A stretch of DNA of 64,000 nucleotides from Victivallales bacterium (GCA_017417585.1 JAFPYX010000061.1:1-64000), one strand, 5' to 3'; counted from the stretch's first letter, positions 1-8,593 are shown. Numbers and translations: made by a program. The notes: generated by a model from the letters alone, not told the origin.

Positions 1-108
1 AGGTTAGAGGTTAGAGGTTAGAGGTGAAAGGTGAAAGGTCCGAGGTCCCAGCCATCAGGTCTGAGGTCTGAGGTCCCAGGTCTGAGGTTAAAGGTTAAAG
101 GCATAGGA
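1..108. repeat. Degenerate AGGTTAG/AGGTCTG heptamer array
   Basis: The first ~100 bases are a run of seven-base words of the form RAGGTYN (AGGTTAG, AGGTGAA, AGGTCTG, AGGTTAA), more regular at both ends than in the middle. The array lies beyond the 3' end of lysS. The same words recur at 6279-6298, 30971-31005 (opposite strand) and 40421-40460, always between genes. No coding potential is apparent. Bases 109-259, between the array and the lysS stop, hold nothing I recognise. Confidence 0.75.
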
Positions 109-259
109 ATCCTTTTCCCACTGGTTCCAAGCCTGGCGTCTGGGCCCCAACTTCGTCTGAAGTCGGCATCCCAAATTCTCGGTTCACGCTTTGTGGCCCC
201 GGCGGATTATCCTCCTGTCCACCGGGTTTCTGGCTTGGTCAGCATGGCATTGCCACAGC

Positions 260-1789
260 TTATTTCGGTCGCATCGCGGGGAATAAAATGACATCACGGA
301 TGGACTCTGTGCCGGTAAGCAGCATCACCAGTCGGTCCATGCCGAGGCCAAGCCCGCCGGTGGGCGGCATGCCATATTCAAGGGCAGTAAGGAAATCCTC
401 GTCGATGCGGTCAACCTCTCCTTCGGCGTCTGCGCGGCCGACAAGCTGGGCGGCGAAGCGGGAGCGCTGGTCGATGGGGTCGTTGAGTTCGGTGTATCCG
501 GGGCACATCTCGCGGCCGTCGATTTCAAGTTCATAGACATCCACGAGCTCAGGGTTGTCGGGACAGCGCTTGGCCAGCGGCACGAGATAGGCGGGCAGCC
601 GAGTGACGAAGGTGGGCTGGATGAGCGTGTCCTCGATAAGCCGGTCGTAGATCTCGTGGGAGACATGGAAGGAGTCCATGTCGTCGGTGATTTCGAGTCC
701 GAGCGCCTTTGCCTTTGCGCGCTGTTCGTCGAGGGAGAGGCTCCACCAGTCGGCGCCCATCTTCTCTTCCAGCAGCTCATGGAAGGAGACCCGTCGCCAG
801 GGGCTGGCGAGGTTGATCTCATGGCCGTCCTCGCCCTTGATGACGAGGGTTCCGATGGTCTGCTGGGCGACAGTGGTGATCATGGACTCCATGATTTCCA
901 TCATGCCCTGGCAGTCGGAGTAGGCCTGGTAGAGCTCCAGCACGGTGAATTCTGGGTTGTGCTTGTGGTCCATGCCCTCGTTGCGGAAGTCCCGCCCGAT
1001 CTCGAAGACCTTTTCGAAGCCGCCGACAATCAGGCGCTTGAGGTAGAGTTCCGGGGCGATGCGCATATACATCGGGATGTTCAGCGCGTTGAAGTGGGTC
1101 TTGAAGGGGCGTGCCGCGGCGCCGCCTGCCAGCGTCTGCAGGATGGGCGTCTCGACCTCCATGAAGCCGCGCTTGAGCAGAAATTCCCGGCAGGCCTGGA
1201 TGATCTTGGAGCGCATGGCGAGCACGTGCCGTGAGTCGTCGTTGCAGATGAGGTCCACATAGCGCTGGCGGTATCTCTGCTCCTGGTCCTGCAGGCCGTG
1301 GAACTTTTCGGGCAGCGGCAGCAGCGACTTGGAGAGCAGCTCATACCGCTTCACGTGGATGGAGAGTTCGCCGGTGCGCGTGACGAAGGCGAAGCCCTCG
1401 ATGAGGATGATGTCGCCCAGATCCAGCTGCTTGAACTCCTGGTACGCCTCCACGCCTACCTCGTCGCGTTGCATGTAGAACTGCATCGCGCCAGACTCGT
1501 CCTTGAGGTTTGCAAACAACGCCTTGCCCATGATGCGCCGCGCCATCATGCGGCCGGCGACACGGTAGATCTTCGGGGTGGCCGACGGTTCCTCGCCCTC
1601 GGCAGGCGGGACGAACTCGGCGCGGATCTGCGCAGTGGATGTCAGGTCATCGACGCGATGGCCGTAGAGGTTCTTGCCGGCGGCACGCATCGTCTCGACT
1701 TTGGCCCTGCGCTGTGCGATGACGTTACCGAGGTCCTGGGTGGAAGTGTCGGCGGCAGAATTGTTGGCGGGGATTTGTTCGGAGCTCAT
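260..1789 (-). CDS. lysS: Lysyl-tRNA synthetase, class II
   Basis: A 509-residue cytoplasmic enzyme that charges tRNA-Lys with lysine using ATP. All three class II motifs are visible: motif 1 around FMEVETPILQ, motif 2 in FRNEGMDHKHNPEFT, and motif 3 in GLGLGMDRLVMLLTG near the C-terminus. An N-terminal OB-fold anticodon-binding region precedes them (VAGRMMARRIMGKALFANL). The length is typical for bacterial LysRS. I chose the ATG at 1789 (MSSEQIP). The frame stays open for 80 more codons upstream, but that stretch overlaps plsY and is not LysRS-like. It is the last gene of the ctp-dapB-tonB-nadK-plsY-lysS run, 20 bp after plsY. No strong Shine-Dalgarno sequence precedes it. Confidence 0.97.
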   Translation of the reverse strand: MSSEQIPANNSAADTSTQDLGNVIAQRRAKVETMRAAGKNLYGHRVDDLTSTAQIRAEFVPPAEGEEPSATPKIYRVAGRMMARRIMGKALFANLKDESGAMQFYMQRDEVGVEAYQEFKQLDLGDIILIEGFAFVTRTGELSIHVKRYELLSKSLLPLPEKFHGLQDQEQRYRQRYVDLICNDDSRHVLAMRSKIIQACREFLLKRGFMEVETPILQTLAGGAAARPFKTHFNALNIPMYMRIAPELYLKRLIVGGFEKVFEIGRDFRNEGMDHKHNPEFTVLELYQAYSDCQGMMEIMESMITTVAQQTIGTLVIKGEDGHEINLASPWRRVSFHELLEEKMGADWWSLSLDEQRAKAKALGLEITDDMDSFHVSHEIYDRLIEDTLIQPTFVTRLPAYLVPLAKRCPDNPELVDVYELEIDGREMCPGYTELNDPIDQRSRFAAQLVGRADAEGEVDRIDEDFLTALEYGMPPTGGLGLGMDRLVMLLTGTESIRDVILFPAMRPK

Positions 1790-1809
1790 TTCAGTAAAAG
1801 ACAACAGAT

Positions 1810-2442
1810 TTATCGTTTGAAGGAATTTTCCTTGCCATGCAGGAGGCGGTCGATGTTTTCCCGATGCCTCCAGAAGATAATGGCACCGATGATGAACATC
1901 AGAACGATGGTGAGCCAGTGCGTATGGGACCATCCCAGAAGTCTGAGGACCAGCGCGGCAACTGGCGTGGCAATGGCGGTCGCCAGGCTGGCCAGCGAGA
2001 CGATTTTGGTGGTCTGATAGACATACCACCAGACCAGCAGCGCAATGATGACCGGCCAGAAGGCGAGCACGATAAGTGCTCCAATGCTGGTGGCCACGCC
2101 TTTTCCTCCTTTGAAATTCAGCCAGCAGGGGAACATGTGTCCAAGCACGCAGCCGATTGCAACAAGAACCCCGCCCCAGGCTGAGCCGATGAGCGAATGG
2201 CGGCCATAGCCATAACCGATGAGCAATACAGGAAGTACGCCCTTGAGAAAGTCGAGGAAAAAGCAGACGCGGCCATACGCGATGCCCAGAACCCGGGTGA
2301 CGTTTGTCGCCCCGATGTTGTGGCTGCCGTATTTTCGGATGTCAATGCCGTTTAACATCCCGATCAGAAAACCAAACGGTATGCTTCCGGCAATGTAGCC
2401 GCACAGAAGCATGAAGATAACACAGTAGGTTCTTGGTGACAT
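1810..2442 (-). CDS. plsY: Glycerol-3-phosphate acyltransferase PlsY
   Basis: A 210-residue polytopic inner-membrane enzyme that transfers the acyl group of acyl-phosphate to glycerol-3-phosphate, the first step of phospholipid synthesis. The three PlsY signature loops are visible: GSIPFG near the N-terminus, GSHNIGATNV, and GGKGVAT in the middle. They are set among about five hydrophobic segments. Length and order match the family. The gene sits between nadK (17 bp upstream) and lysS (20 bp downstream), so co-transcription is likely. The partner PlsX is not in the window. Confidence 0.96.
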   Translation of the reverse strand: MSPRTYCVIFMLLCGYIAGSIPFGFLIGMLNGIDIRKYGSHNIGATNVTRVLGIAYGRVCFFLDFLKGVLPVLLIGYGYGRHSLIGSAWGGVLVAIGCVLGHMFPCWLNFKGGKGVATSIGALIVLAFWPVIIALLVWWYVYQTTKIVSLASLATAIATPVAALVLRLLGWSHTHWLTIVLMFIIGAIIFWRHRENIDRLLHGKENSFKR

Positions 2443-2459
2443 GGAGCGTGTGCCTTAGA

Positions 2460-3239
2460 TTAATGGACGCCATTGCGGCGCAGGAGGTAGCAGTCCTGGC
2501 AACGGAAAGCCTCCAGGCCGAAGACGAGAGTGCGTTGTCTGGCAAGGCGAAGGCTGAGCCGTGCGCCGTCCGCCAGCGGGAGGATGCATGGGTTGTTGTC
2601 GGCCACCAACGAGGCCGGTCCACGGAGGAGTTCAAGTTCGATGACCGCGTTTTCCGGAAGGATGGTGAAACTGTCGCCGTCCATGGAATTGCTGAAAGCG
2701 ATTCCAATGCCACGCTGGAAGTTTCCGCGGGTGATGCTTTGGAAATACCCCGTGCTGCCAAAGGCCGTGCAGAATACCACGCCGTCCGCAATGACTTGTG
2801 CCCGAAGAAGTCGTCCGTTTTCATAGAGTCGGGTTCGGATGGCGCCGAGATGGACCTCGCGGGAGACAACGATGTCGTTGAGGCCGGAAAGGCGTTCCCC
2901 CGCCTGGGTGGTGGCCACGAGCTTGGGGAGTGCGTCTCCAGGCAGCTCTCCTTTGAAGAGCTGCTTCAGGAGTGTCGGCTCTTCATGGCGAGGGCATTTG
3001 GGGTTGTTGCGGCGGTCGCGGAGGGGGAATTTCGGGATACCGGGGTATTCGCGTTCCGCGCCCAGCAAGGAGCCGTCGCCGCCATGGCTGATTACCAGGT
3101 CGGGCGTGGTGTTGTCCCCATCTTCAATCAGTTGTACGGAATACGGCTTCAGCAAGGGGCGCAAGTCTTCGAGATTGCGTCCAACCAGCTTGACCTTGAG
3201 ACCTGCGCGGGTGAGAAAATGTCCGGAGTGGTCGTGCAT
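2460..3239 (-). CDS. nadK: NAD kinase
   Basis: A 259-residue cytoplasmic kinase that phosphorylates NAD to NADP. The glycine-rich motif GGDGSLLG is present, followed by the C-terminal core motif DGVVFCTAFGSTGY, which corresponds to the family's DGxxxxTPTGSTAY. In the second motif the usual TP is replaced by TA and the final A by G, so it is slightly divergent. The N-terminus is short: the first Rossmann strand appears trimmed compared with 290-residue relatives. The start at 3239 is the only ATG that fits between the tonB stop (3249) and the conserved core. It probably belongs to the same transcription unit as tonB and plsY. Confidence 0.92.
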   Translation of the reverse strand: MHDHSGHFLTRAGLKVKLVGRNLEDLRPLLKPYSVQLIEDGDNTTPDLVISHGGDGSLLGAEREYPGIPKFPLRDRRNNPKCPRHEEPTLLKQLFKGELPGDALPKLVATTQAGERLSGLNDIVVSREVHLGAIRTRLYENGRLLRAQVIADGVVFCTAFGSTGYFQSITRGNFQRGIGIAFSNSMDGDSFTILPENAVIELELLRGPASLVADNNPCILPLADGARLSLRLARQRTLVFGLEAFRCQDCYLLRRNGVH

Positions 3240-3248
3240 GGCAAGTCG

Positions 3249-4127
3249 TCAGTGCTCGTATTTCAATGTGAAATTGATGGTGAGGGAGGCATTTCCCTCA
3301 GTGGCGAGTCCGACCTGCTTGAAGGGCGGAAGACCCTGCTGCATCAAAGCCTTGCCAACGGCGTCGGCGCCTTGATTGACAGCGGCGCTGTCCGAACGGG
3401 CGGAAATCACGTAGGAGGATACCCGGCCGCTTGGTTCGACAACAAGGGTTAGGGTGGCGGGCTTCGGCACAATGTCCAGCCCGGAAGGGCCGTATTGATT
3501 CCATAGGGAAGCAAGCTTCGGGGTGGCGCAGTTCGACATGTACGCTTGATAGCGGGACATTTGCGCAGCGGAAACCCCGACCACCTTCCCGCCGGAAGAG
3601 GTCGCTACTTTGGGTTTTACGGAATTGGCGGTCTGGCTGACTCGTTCCTGAATTCGGCGAATGGCCTCATCCGTCTGCTGCTGTTGCTGTCGGCGCGGTT
3701 TCTGCGGCGTCTTTGGAGGATCTTTGGACATTGGAGCATTTTCAATGCGCTCTCTCAGAAGTTCCTCGCGGGTTTTCGGTTTGGGCAAAGGCAGTTCTTC
3801 TTCGGCTGCCACAGTAGTCTCCTCGGGTGGCGTGGGTTCGACCACAGGCTCCGGCGTGGGTTCGACCACGGGCTCCGGCGTGGGTTCGACCACTGGTTCC
3901 GGCGTGGGTTCGACCACTGGTATGCTCTCTTGGGGGAGGGCGCTGGCCGACTGGTCTAGTTCAAACATTGTGACTTCAATGATATTCTCTATTGGCAACG
4001 GAGGCATGGCGGGCTTCCATTTGGAATACCAAATGTATCCGACGATTGCCGCCAGATGAAGCGCCACACTTAACGCCAGGAAGACTGGATGCAGGGCGGG
4101 ATTTCGATGGAATACGGTGGATGACAT
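3249..4127 (-). CDS. tonB: TonB-family energy transducer with EPTPEPVV repeats
   Basis: A 292-residue protein with one N-terminal transmembrane anchor (about residues 15-35). A Pro/Glu-rich periplasmic spacer follows, then a C-terminal TonB/TolA-type domain of about 80 residues (TLTLVVEPSGRVSSYVISA, then the ending NASLTINFTLKYEH). The spacer carries 3-4 tandem copies of VVEPTPEP encoded by 24-bp repeats at 3829-3920. By family, TonB proteins couple the ExbB/ExbD proton-driven motor to outer-membrane receptors. An exbB/exbD pair lies at 46931-48421 but is not adjacent. TolA is an alternative assignment, because the C-domain is divergent. Confidence 0.8.
   Translation of the reverse strand: MSSTVFHRNPALHPVFLALSVALHLAAIVGYIWYSKWKPAMPPLPIENIIEVTMFELDQSASALPQESIPVVEPTPEPVVEPTPEPVVEPTPEPVVEPTPPEETTVAAEEELPLPKPKTREELLRERIENAPMSKDPPKTPQKPRRQQQQQTDEAIRRIQERVSQTANSVKPKVATSSGGKVVGVSAAQMSRYQAYMSNCATPKLASLWNQYGPSGLDIVPKPATLTLVVEPSGRVSSYVISARSDSAAVNQGADAVGKALMQQGLPPFKQVGLATEGNASLTINFTLKYEH
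3829..3920. repeat. 24-bp tandem repeat in tonB
   Basis: Three full copies (3829-3852, 3853-3876, 3877-3900) and a 20-base partial copy (3901-3920) of a 24-base unit. Copies differ at one to three positions. The unit is a multiple of three and encodes the VVEPTPEP spacer repeat of the TonB-like protein, so copy number could vary without breaking the frame. Confidence 0.9.
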
Positions 4128-4140
4128 TCCGATGGGAAGT

Positions 4141-4947
4141 TTATTTCAGGCCAAGGACATCCATCATGTCGTAACGGCCCGGCCCGGCCTTGGCGAGGAA
4201 TTGCACTGCACGCATGGCGCCGTGCGCGAAGGTCTGGCGGCTGGATGCCTTGTGGGTGAACTCAATGCGCTCGCCGCTGGTTGCGAAGATGACCGTGTGG
4301 TCGCCCACAACGTCGCCACCCCGCAGGGAGTGCATGCCGATTTCGTTCTTTTGACGTGCGCCGACGAGGCCGACTCGGCCATGCCGCGTGTCCGTTTCAT
4401 AGTCCAGTCCCCGTGCCTGCGCCAGGATCTGGCCTAGTTTCTCGGCGGTTCCGGAGGGTGCGTCCTTTTTCTGGTTGTGGTGCATCTCCACGACTTCGAT
4501 GTCATAGGAGTCACCCAGAAGCGGAGTGACCTTGGCGCACAGCGCAAAAAGCAAATTCACACCGACGGACATGTTGGGGGATTGGACAATCCTGGCGCCC
4601 TTGGCGGCCAGTTCATCCAGCATCCGGGAGTCCTCTGCAGTCAGGCCGGTGGATCCGATGACTAGCGCTTTGCCCAGCGCCGCAACTTTGGGCGCCAGCG
4701 TTCGCGTGGCGGAGGCGATGGTGAAATCCACTACGCAGTCCGAAGGGTTAACTGCCTGGTCGCAGTCCGCGGTGATTTTCACGCCGGAGGCCGGCAAGCC
4801 TGCCAATTGAGAGGCATCCAACCCAAGAAAGGGACATTGCTCGGATTCCAGGGCACCAACCAGCTCCAAATCCGGAGTGCTGGCGATTTCCTGAATGAGC
4901 ATGCGGCCCATACGGCCGGCCGCGCCGACTATTGTTACTTTAATCAT
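4141..4947 (-). CDS. dapB: 4-hydroxy-tetrahydrodipicolinate reductase
   Basis: A 268-residue cytoplasmic reductase of the diaminopimelate/lysine pathway. The N-terminal nucleotide-binding motif GAAGRMG is at residues 7-13. The catalytic and substrate-binding block EMHHNQKKDAPSGTA is present, with the His-His pair and the KxDAPSGTA loop. The conserved FTHKASSRQTFAHGA follows near the C-terminus. I chose the ATG at 4947 (MIKVTIVGAAG). The frame is open upstream, but only through the repetitive region that encodes the tail of the preceding protease gene. It lies 13 bp before tonB and 25 bp after the ctp stop, consistent with one operon. Confidence 0.96.
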   Translation of the reverse strand: MIKVTIVGAAGRMGRMLIQEIASTPDLELVGALESEQCPFLGLDASQLAGLPASGVKITADCDQAVNPSDCVVDFTIASATRTLAPKVAALGKALVIGSTGLTAEDSRMLDELAAKGARIVQSPNMSVGVNLLFALCAKVTPLLGDSYDIEVVEMHHNQKKDAPSGTAEKLGQILAQARGLDYETDTRHGRVGLVGARQKNEIGMHSLRGGDVVGDHTVIFATSGERIEFTHKASSRQTFAHGAMRAVQFLAKAGPGRYDMMDVLGLK

Positions 4948-4972
4948 AGTTCGCAATTGGCCATGGAAATGA

Positions 4973-6268
4973 TTATTCTTGATTCTCCGGATCTTCCGGG
5001 TCTTCCGGGCTTTCCGGGCTTTCGGGGTCTTCCGGGCTTTCCGGCAGTACGCATCCTCCCTGGATGAAAGCGACAGCAGTCTGGATGCAGCGGTCGAGTT
5101 TTTCGCGTTCGTCGCGGTTGAAAATGCTGTTGAGCTGGACATACTCGTCGCGCGAGAGTTTCACCTTGATGTCTGGCTCGATTCCTTGCTGGTGGATGGG
5201 TTTGCGGCTCTTTGTAAAGTATTTTGCGATTGTCAGTTTCAGCATTCCCCCCTGGGGCATATTGAACGATGTCTGTACAATGCCTTTTCCGAAGGTACGT
5301 TCCCCGATCAGCGTCACGCGGTTGTAGTCTTTCAGGCACTGTGCCATGATTTCGGCGGCGGAGGCGCTTCCTCCGTCAATCAGCAGCACCACGGGAATTC
5401 GATCCGGGAGATGATAGCGTTGTGCCGTGAAATGGCTGATCGTGGTATCGGGGTTGCGCCCCTCGATAGAAACCACCAGCAATTTGTCAGGAAGGAACAT
5501 GCTGCAGATTTCCACCGCATGGTCGACGAAGCCGCCCGGGTTCTGTCGCAGGTCGATGATGATTGCAGTGGCCTCTTCTTCGACCAGCTGGCGCAATGCC
5601 TTTTCAAACTCCTGCGGGGCGTCTCCGGCGAATTCGTGGAACCCCAAATAGCCGATGGTGGTTTCCGGAAGGATATGGACATTGTCCACGTGCGTGATGG
5701 GGATTTCTGCGCGCACCAGCTCGATGGAGATATCCTCGTTTAAATCCGGACGGTGGAAGGTAACAGATACCGTGGTTCCCTCTTCGCCGCGCAGGAGCAT
5801 CACAACCTCGTCCGTGGTCTTGCCGTCCATGCTCTCCCCGTCCACGGCGATGATCTGGTCATTCGGCAAAACGCCGGCCCGTGCGGCGGGAGTGCCTTCG
5901 ATGGTATTGACCACAGTGACCCAGCCATTTTTCATGGTGATTTGCAGGCCGACCCCCGCAAAGGAATTGGCTTCGAAATACTTTGTGAATTCCTCCGCGA
6001 CCTCGGGGGGCATGTATTCTGTGTAGGGGTCCAGTTCCGAGGCCAGGCCGATGATCGCATTGTCAAGCAGCCGGTCCGGAGTGACTGCCTCCTCATCGAC
6101 ATAATTCTCCCGAAGGATCTGCATGACGTCGATGAGAAGGTTCAGCCGCTCCAGGACTTCGGAGGAGTTGCTGGCCTTGGCTTCCTTGCTGTAGGCACAA
6201 TAGCACCAGATGGCATTCGTCAGAAGCAGGCATGCCAGAAGACTGAGGAAGGCGGTCCGGAGTTTCAT
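4973..6268 (-). CDS. S41 carboxyl-terminal processing peptidase
   Basis: A 431-residue exported serine protease of the CtpA/Prc type. There is an N-terminal signal or anchor (about residues 5-25), then a helical N-domain. A PDZ domain follows (AGVGLQI to AARAGVLPNDQIIAVDG), then the S41 catalytic core. The Ser/Lys dyad is readable: Ser303 in GGSASAAEI and Lys328 in TFGKG, 25 residues apart as usual. The protein ends in an acidic low-complexity tail of PESPED/PEDPE words, encoded by imperfect 9-base repeats (4975-5050) that look like a recent extension. It is the first gene of the ctp-dapB-tonB-nadK-plsY-lysS run. Confidence 0.93.
   Translation of the reverse strand: MKLRTAFLSLLACLLLTNAIWCYCAYSKEAKASNSSEVLERLNLLIDVMQILRENYVDEEAVTPDRLLDNAIIGLASELDPYTEYMPPEVAEEFTKYFEANSFAGVGLQITMKNGWVTVVNTIEGTPAARAGVLPNDQIIAVDGESMDGKTTDEVVMLLRGEEGTTVSVTFHRPDLNEDISIELVRAEIPITHVDNVHILPETTIGYLGFHEFAGDAPQEFEKALRQLVEEEATAIIIDLRQNPGGFVDHAVEICSMFLPDKLLVVSIEGRNPDTTISHFTAQRYHLPDRIPVVLLIDGGSASAAEIMAQCLKDYNRVTLIGERTFGKGIVQTSFNMPQGGMLKLTIAKYFTKSRKPIHQQGIEPDIKVKLSRDEYVQLNSIFNRDEREKLDRCIQTAVAFIQGGCVLPESPEDPESPESPEDPEDPENQE
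4975..5050. repeat. 9-base degenerate repeat encoding the protease tail
   Basis: Successive nine-base words of the type CCGGAAGAC and CCGGAAAGC (minus strand) make up the last ~25 codons of the S41 protease gene. They encode a Pro-Glu-(Asp/Ser) tail after the end of the conserved protease domain. Confidence 0.7.
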
Positions 6269-6278
6269 GCAAAAAGCT

Positions 6279-6298
6279 GGAGGTTAGGGGTTAGGCGG
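6279..6298. repeat. AGGTTAG-type short array
   Basis: Two adjacent copies of the GGTTAGG word lie in the 131-bp gap between the start of the S41 protease gene and the stop of the glycyl-tRNA synthetase gene. They belong to the same word family as bases 1-108 and 40421-40460. The rest of the gap is G+C-rich and featureless to my eye. Confidence 0.5.
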
Positions 6299-6399
6299 GA
6301 GGATCGCGCTTCAGCGCGCCCTTCGCAGATTAAAGGCTGGCGGCACGCGTCCGATGTCCGTCGTCGGGTCCCGTACGCCCCGGCCAACGAACGGCGTTC

Positions 6400-7764
6400 C
6401 TACGCGTGGATGCGCCCGAGAAGGTAGCCGGGTAGCTCGGCAATGGCGATGCGCTCCTGCTGCATCGAGTCGCGTTCCCGCACGGTCACCGCGTTGTCGT
6501 TCTCGGTCTCGAAGTCGTAGGTCACGCAGAATGGCGTTCCGATTTCATCTTGGCGGCGATAACGCTTGCCGATGGAGCCGGTGTCGTCATATTCGGTGCG
6601 GATGTCGGCTGCGCGGAGGGCCTTTTGGAGTTCACGCGTGGGAGCCTCAAGTTTTTTGGAGAGGGGCAGCACGGCGGCCTGGACAGGCGCGATTCTGGCG
6701 GGAAGGTGGAGGACGACGCGGATGTCCTCGTCCTTGTCCGCCTTCTGGGTGGCGGCAGTGTCCTCTTCGTAGGCGTTGCAGAGGAGCATGAGGCAAATTC
6801 GGTCCAGTCCGCAGGAGGTCTCGACGACGGTGGGGAAGCGGGATTCCTTGGTGTCGGGGTTGAAGACGCTGCATGCGGCTTCCTCGCCAGAGAATTTCGC
6901 GTGCTGGGACATGTCCCAGGTCCCGCGGTGGTGGATGCCCTCGACCTCATCCCAGCCGAAGGGGAATTCGAACTCGATGTCCACGGCCTTCTTGGCGTAG
7001 TGGGCGAGCTTCTCGTGCCAGTGCCAGCGAAGCTTGTTTTCGGGGATGCGGAGGACTTTGGTATAGAACTCCCAGCGCTGTTTCATCCAGTAGTCGAACC
7101 AGTCGAGAGATCCCTCGTCCTCGCAGAAGAACTCCATCTCCATCTGCATGAACTCGCGGGAACGGAAGGTGAAGTTGCGGGGGTTGATCTCGTTGCGGAA
7201 GGCCTTGCCGGTCTGGGCGATGCCGAAGGGGAGCTTCTGTCGGGTGGCAACGCGGATGGTATTGAAGTCCACGAAGATGGGCTGGCAGGTTTCGGCGCGC
7301 AGGTAGGCCTTGTGCTCCTCGTCAAAGACGGGTCCGACGTAGGTCTTCATCATCAGGTTGAAGTCGCGCGGCTCGGTGAGGTTGTGGCTGCCGCAAGCTG
7401 GGCATTCGCCAGGGACGGGCAGCTGGTCCACACGCCAGCGCTTTTTGCAGTCCTTGCAGTCGGTCATCTGGTCGGAGAACTGGTCCACGTGGCCGGAGGC
7501 CTTCCAGACCATCGGCGCGCAGATGATGGTGGAATCCAGCCCCACCACGTTGTCGCGGTCCTCGACCATGTATTTCCACCAGGCGCGCTCGACGGAGCGG
7601 CGCAGGGGCGCACCATTGGGGCCGTAATCCCAGAAGCCATTGAAGCCACCGTAGATTTCGGAGCTTTGAAAGATGATTCCGCGACGCTTGCACAGCGACA
7701 CGAGCTTGTTCATGAAATCGGCGACGTAGGTCGTCGTGGACTCAGCAGCATTGTCAGTAGCCAT
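6400..7764 (-). CDS. glyQS: Glycyl-tRNA synthetase, alpha2 dimeric type
   Basis: A 454-residue class II synthetase that charges tRNA-Gly. It is the single-chain alpha2 type found in archaea, eukaryotes and some bacteria, not the alpha/beta tetramer. Evidence: the N-terminal block SEIYGGFNGFWDYGPNGA; a zinc-type CKDCKKRW...CPACGS insertion; motif 2 at FRNEINPRNFTFRSREF; motif 3 at VVETSCGLDRICLMLL; and a C-terminal anticodon-binding domain starting at LPARIAPVQAAVLPL. Length is normal. The ATG at 7764 lacks a Shine-Dalgarno sequence. A good sigma70-like promoter lies 50 bp upstream (7814-7842), so it probably starts its own transcript, perhaps reading into the ctp operon. Confidence 0.96.
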   Translation of the reverse strand: MATDNAAESTTTYVADFMNKLVSLCKRRGIIFQSSEIYGGFNGFWDYGPNGAPLRRSVERAWWKYMVEDRDNVVGLDSTIICAPMVWKASGHVDQFSDQMTDCKDCKKRWRVDQLPVPGECPACGSHNLTEPRDFNLMMKTYVGPVFDEEHKAYLRAETCQPIFVDFNTIRVATRQKLPFGIAQTGKAFRNEINPRNFTFRSREFMQMEMEFFCEDEGSLDWFDYWMKQRWEFYTKVLRIPENKLRWHWHEKLAHYAKKAVDIEFEFPFGWDEVEGIHHRGTWDMSQHAKFSGEEAACSVFNPDTKESRFPTVVETSCGLDRICLMLLCNAYEEDTAATQKADKDEDIRVVLHLPARIAPVQAAVLPLSKKLEAPTRELQKALRAADIRTEYDDTGSIGKRYRRQDEIGTPFCVTYDFETENDNAVTVRERDSMQQERIAIAELPGYLLGRIHA

Positions 7765-7813
7765 AGGTGGAAAAACAAAACAAAGACTCGTTGGAGGAAA
7801 GAGAAAACAAAGT

Positions 7814-7842
7814 AATATATCCTATAAAGCCAAGACTGTGAA
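7814..7842 (-). promoter_or_regulatory. Predicted sigma70-type promoter for glyQS
   Basis: On the minus strand the sequence reads TTCACA (7842-7837), a 17-base spacer, then TATATT (7819-7814). Each box matches five of six consensus bases, and the spacing is optimal. The glyQS ATG lies 50 bases beyond the -10 box. Confidence 0.6.
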
Positions 7843-7920
7843 TGAAACGGAGAATTCCTCAACGGGGCTCTTCAATAACTTTCCAACGACCTCTCGCCTT
7901 GACGTTAAATGGCTTGTCCG

Positions 7921-8589
7921 TCAGAATTCCTGGGTGACGGCGAGCATTTCCTCGGAGGTGGTCGCCTCGCGGAGCCTTTCCAGCAATGCCGTGGAGGAAA
8001 TGAGCTGGCAGATTCTGCCCAGCAACCGCAAATGGAGCTCGCTGTCCGGGCCGGCGATGACAAAGAAGAGATCGGTGGCCCCGCCATTCTCCTCGCCGAA
8101 GAAGACCGGCGTCTTTGCCTTGGCAATGCAGACGAATGGCGCCTCGCAGAGGAACTCATCACGATTCTCGGGGTGGACAAGCGCGACGCCCTCCGGCATG
8201 GCGGTGGAGGAGATTTCCTCACGCCGTCGGAGATTCTCCAGGAATTCCGAAGGGTCGTAGAGCAGTCCGGAGCGTTCGGCCAGGGCGGTAAGCGCCTTGA
8301 GAATCGCGGGCTTGGTCTTGCCTTCCAGGGCGGCTGACATGGTTTCCAGGCGGCAGTAATCCGCCAGATGAAGCGACGGTTCCGCCGGAGGACGTGCGAG
8401 CTGCTTCAGGGGAAGGTGGTGAAGCAGCCGGTGGGTGTACCAGTTGTCCAGTTCCTCGCGCTCGAACATCAGGCGCATGCCCTGCCGGATGCAGGGGAGC
8501 TCGCCGCCCATCGCCATCGCGCGAAGGTCCTTTTCGTCCATGTGAAGAAAGAGAGCGGCATCGGACAGGTTCAGTAGTTTGACAGGCAT
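7921..8589 (-). CDS. HTH-EIIA fusion: DNA-binding PTS IIA-like regulator
   Basis: A 222-residue cytoplasmic protein. Residues 1-60 look like an excisionase/MerR-type helix-turn-helix (LNLSDAALFLHMDEKDLRAM, then a wing and a DNWYTHR end). Residues ~75-222 form a fructose/Ntr-type PTS IIA domain. The expected phosphorylation histidine is His139 in MPEGVALVH, followed by the usual FVCIAKAKTPVFFGEE and DLFFVIAGPDSELHL strands. DNA-binding EIIA proteins of this shape are known in Chlamydiae (second PtsN). No permease genes are nearby, so a regulatory, not transport, role is likely. HPr at 49343-49627 could be the phosphodonor. It lies 4 bp after the phosphoesterase gene, probably in one operon with the TPR protein. 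Confidence 0.85.
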   Translation of the reverse strand: MPVKLLNLSDAALFLHMDEKDLRAMAMGGELPCIRQGMRLMFEREELDNWYTHRLLHHLPLKQLARPPAEPSLHLADYCRLETMSAALEGKTKPAILKALTALAERSGLLYDPSEFLENLRRREEISSTAMPEGVALVHPENRDEFLCEAPFVCIAKAKTPVFFGEENGGATDLFFVIAGPDSELHLRLLGRICQLISSTALLERLREATTSEEMLAVTQEF

Positions 8590-8593
8590 CGGT

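Noticed and set aside
6550..7815. Plus-strand open frame of 421 codons antisense to glyQS
   Set aside because: It is a shadow of the synthetase gene, with no ribosome site or recognisable domain.
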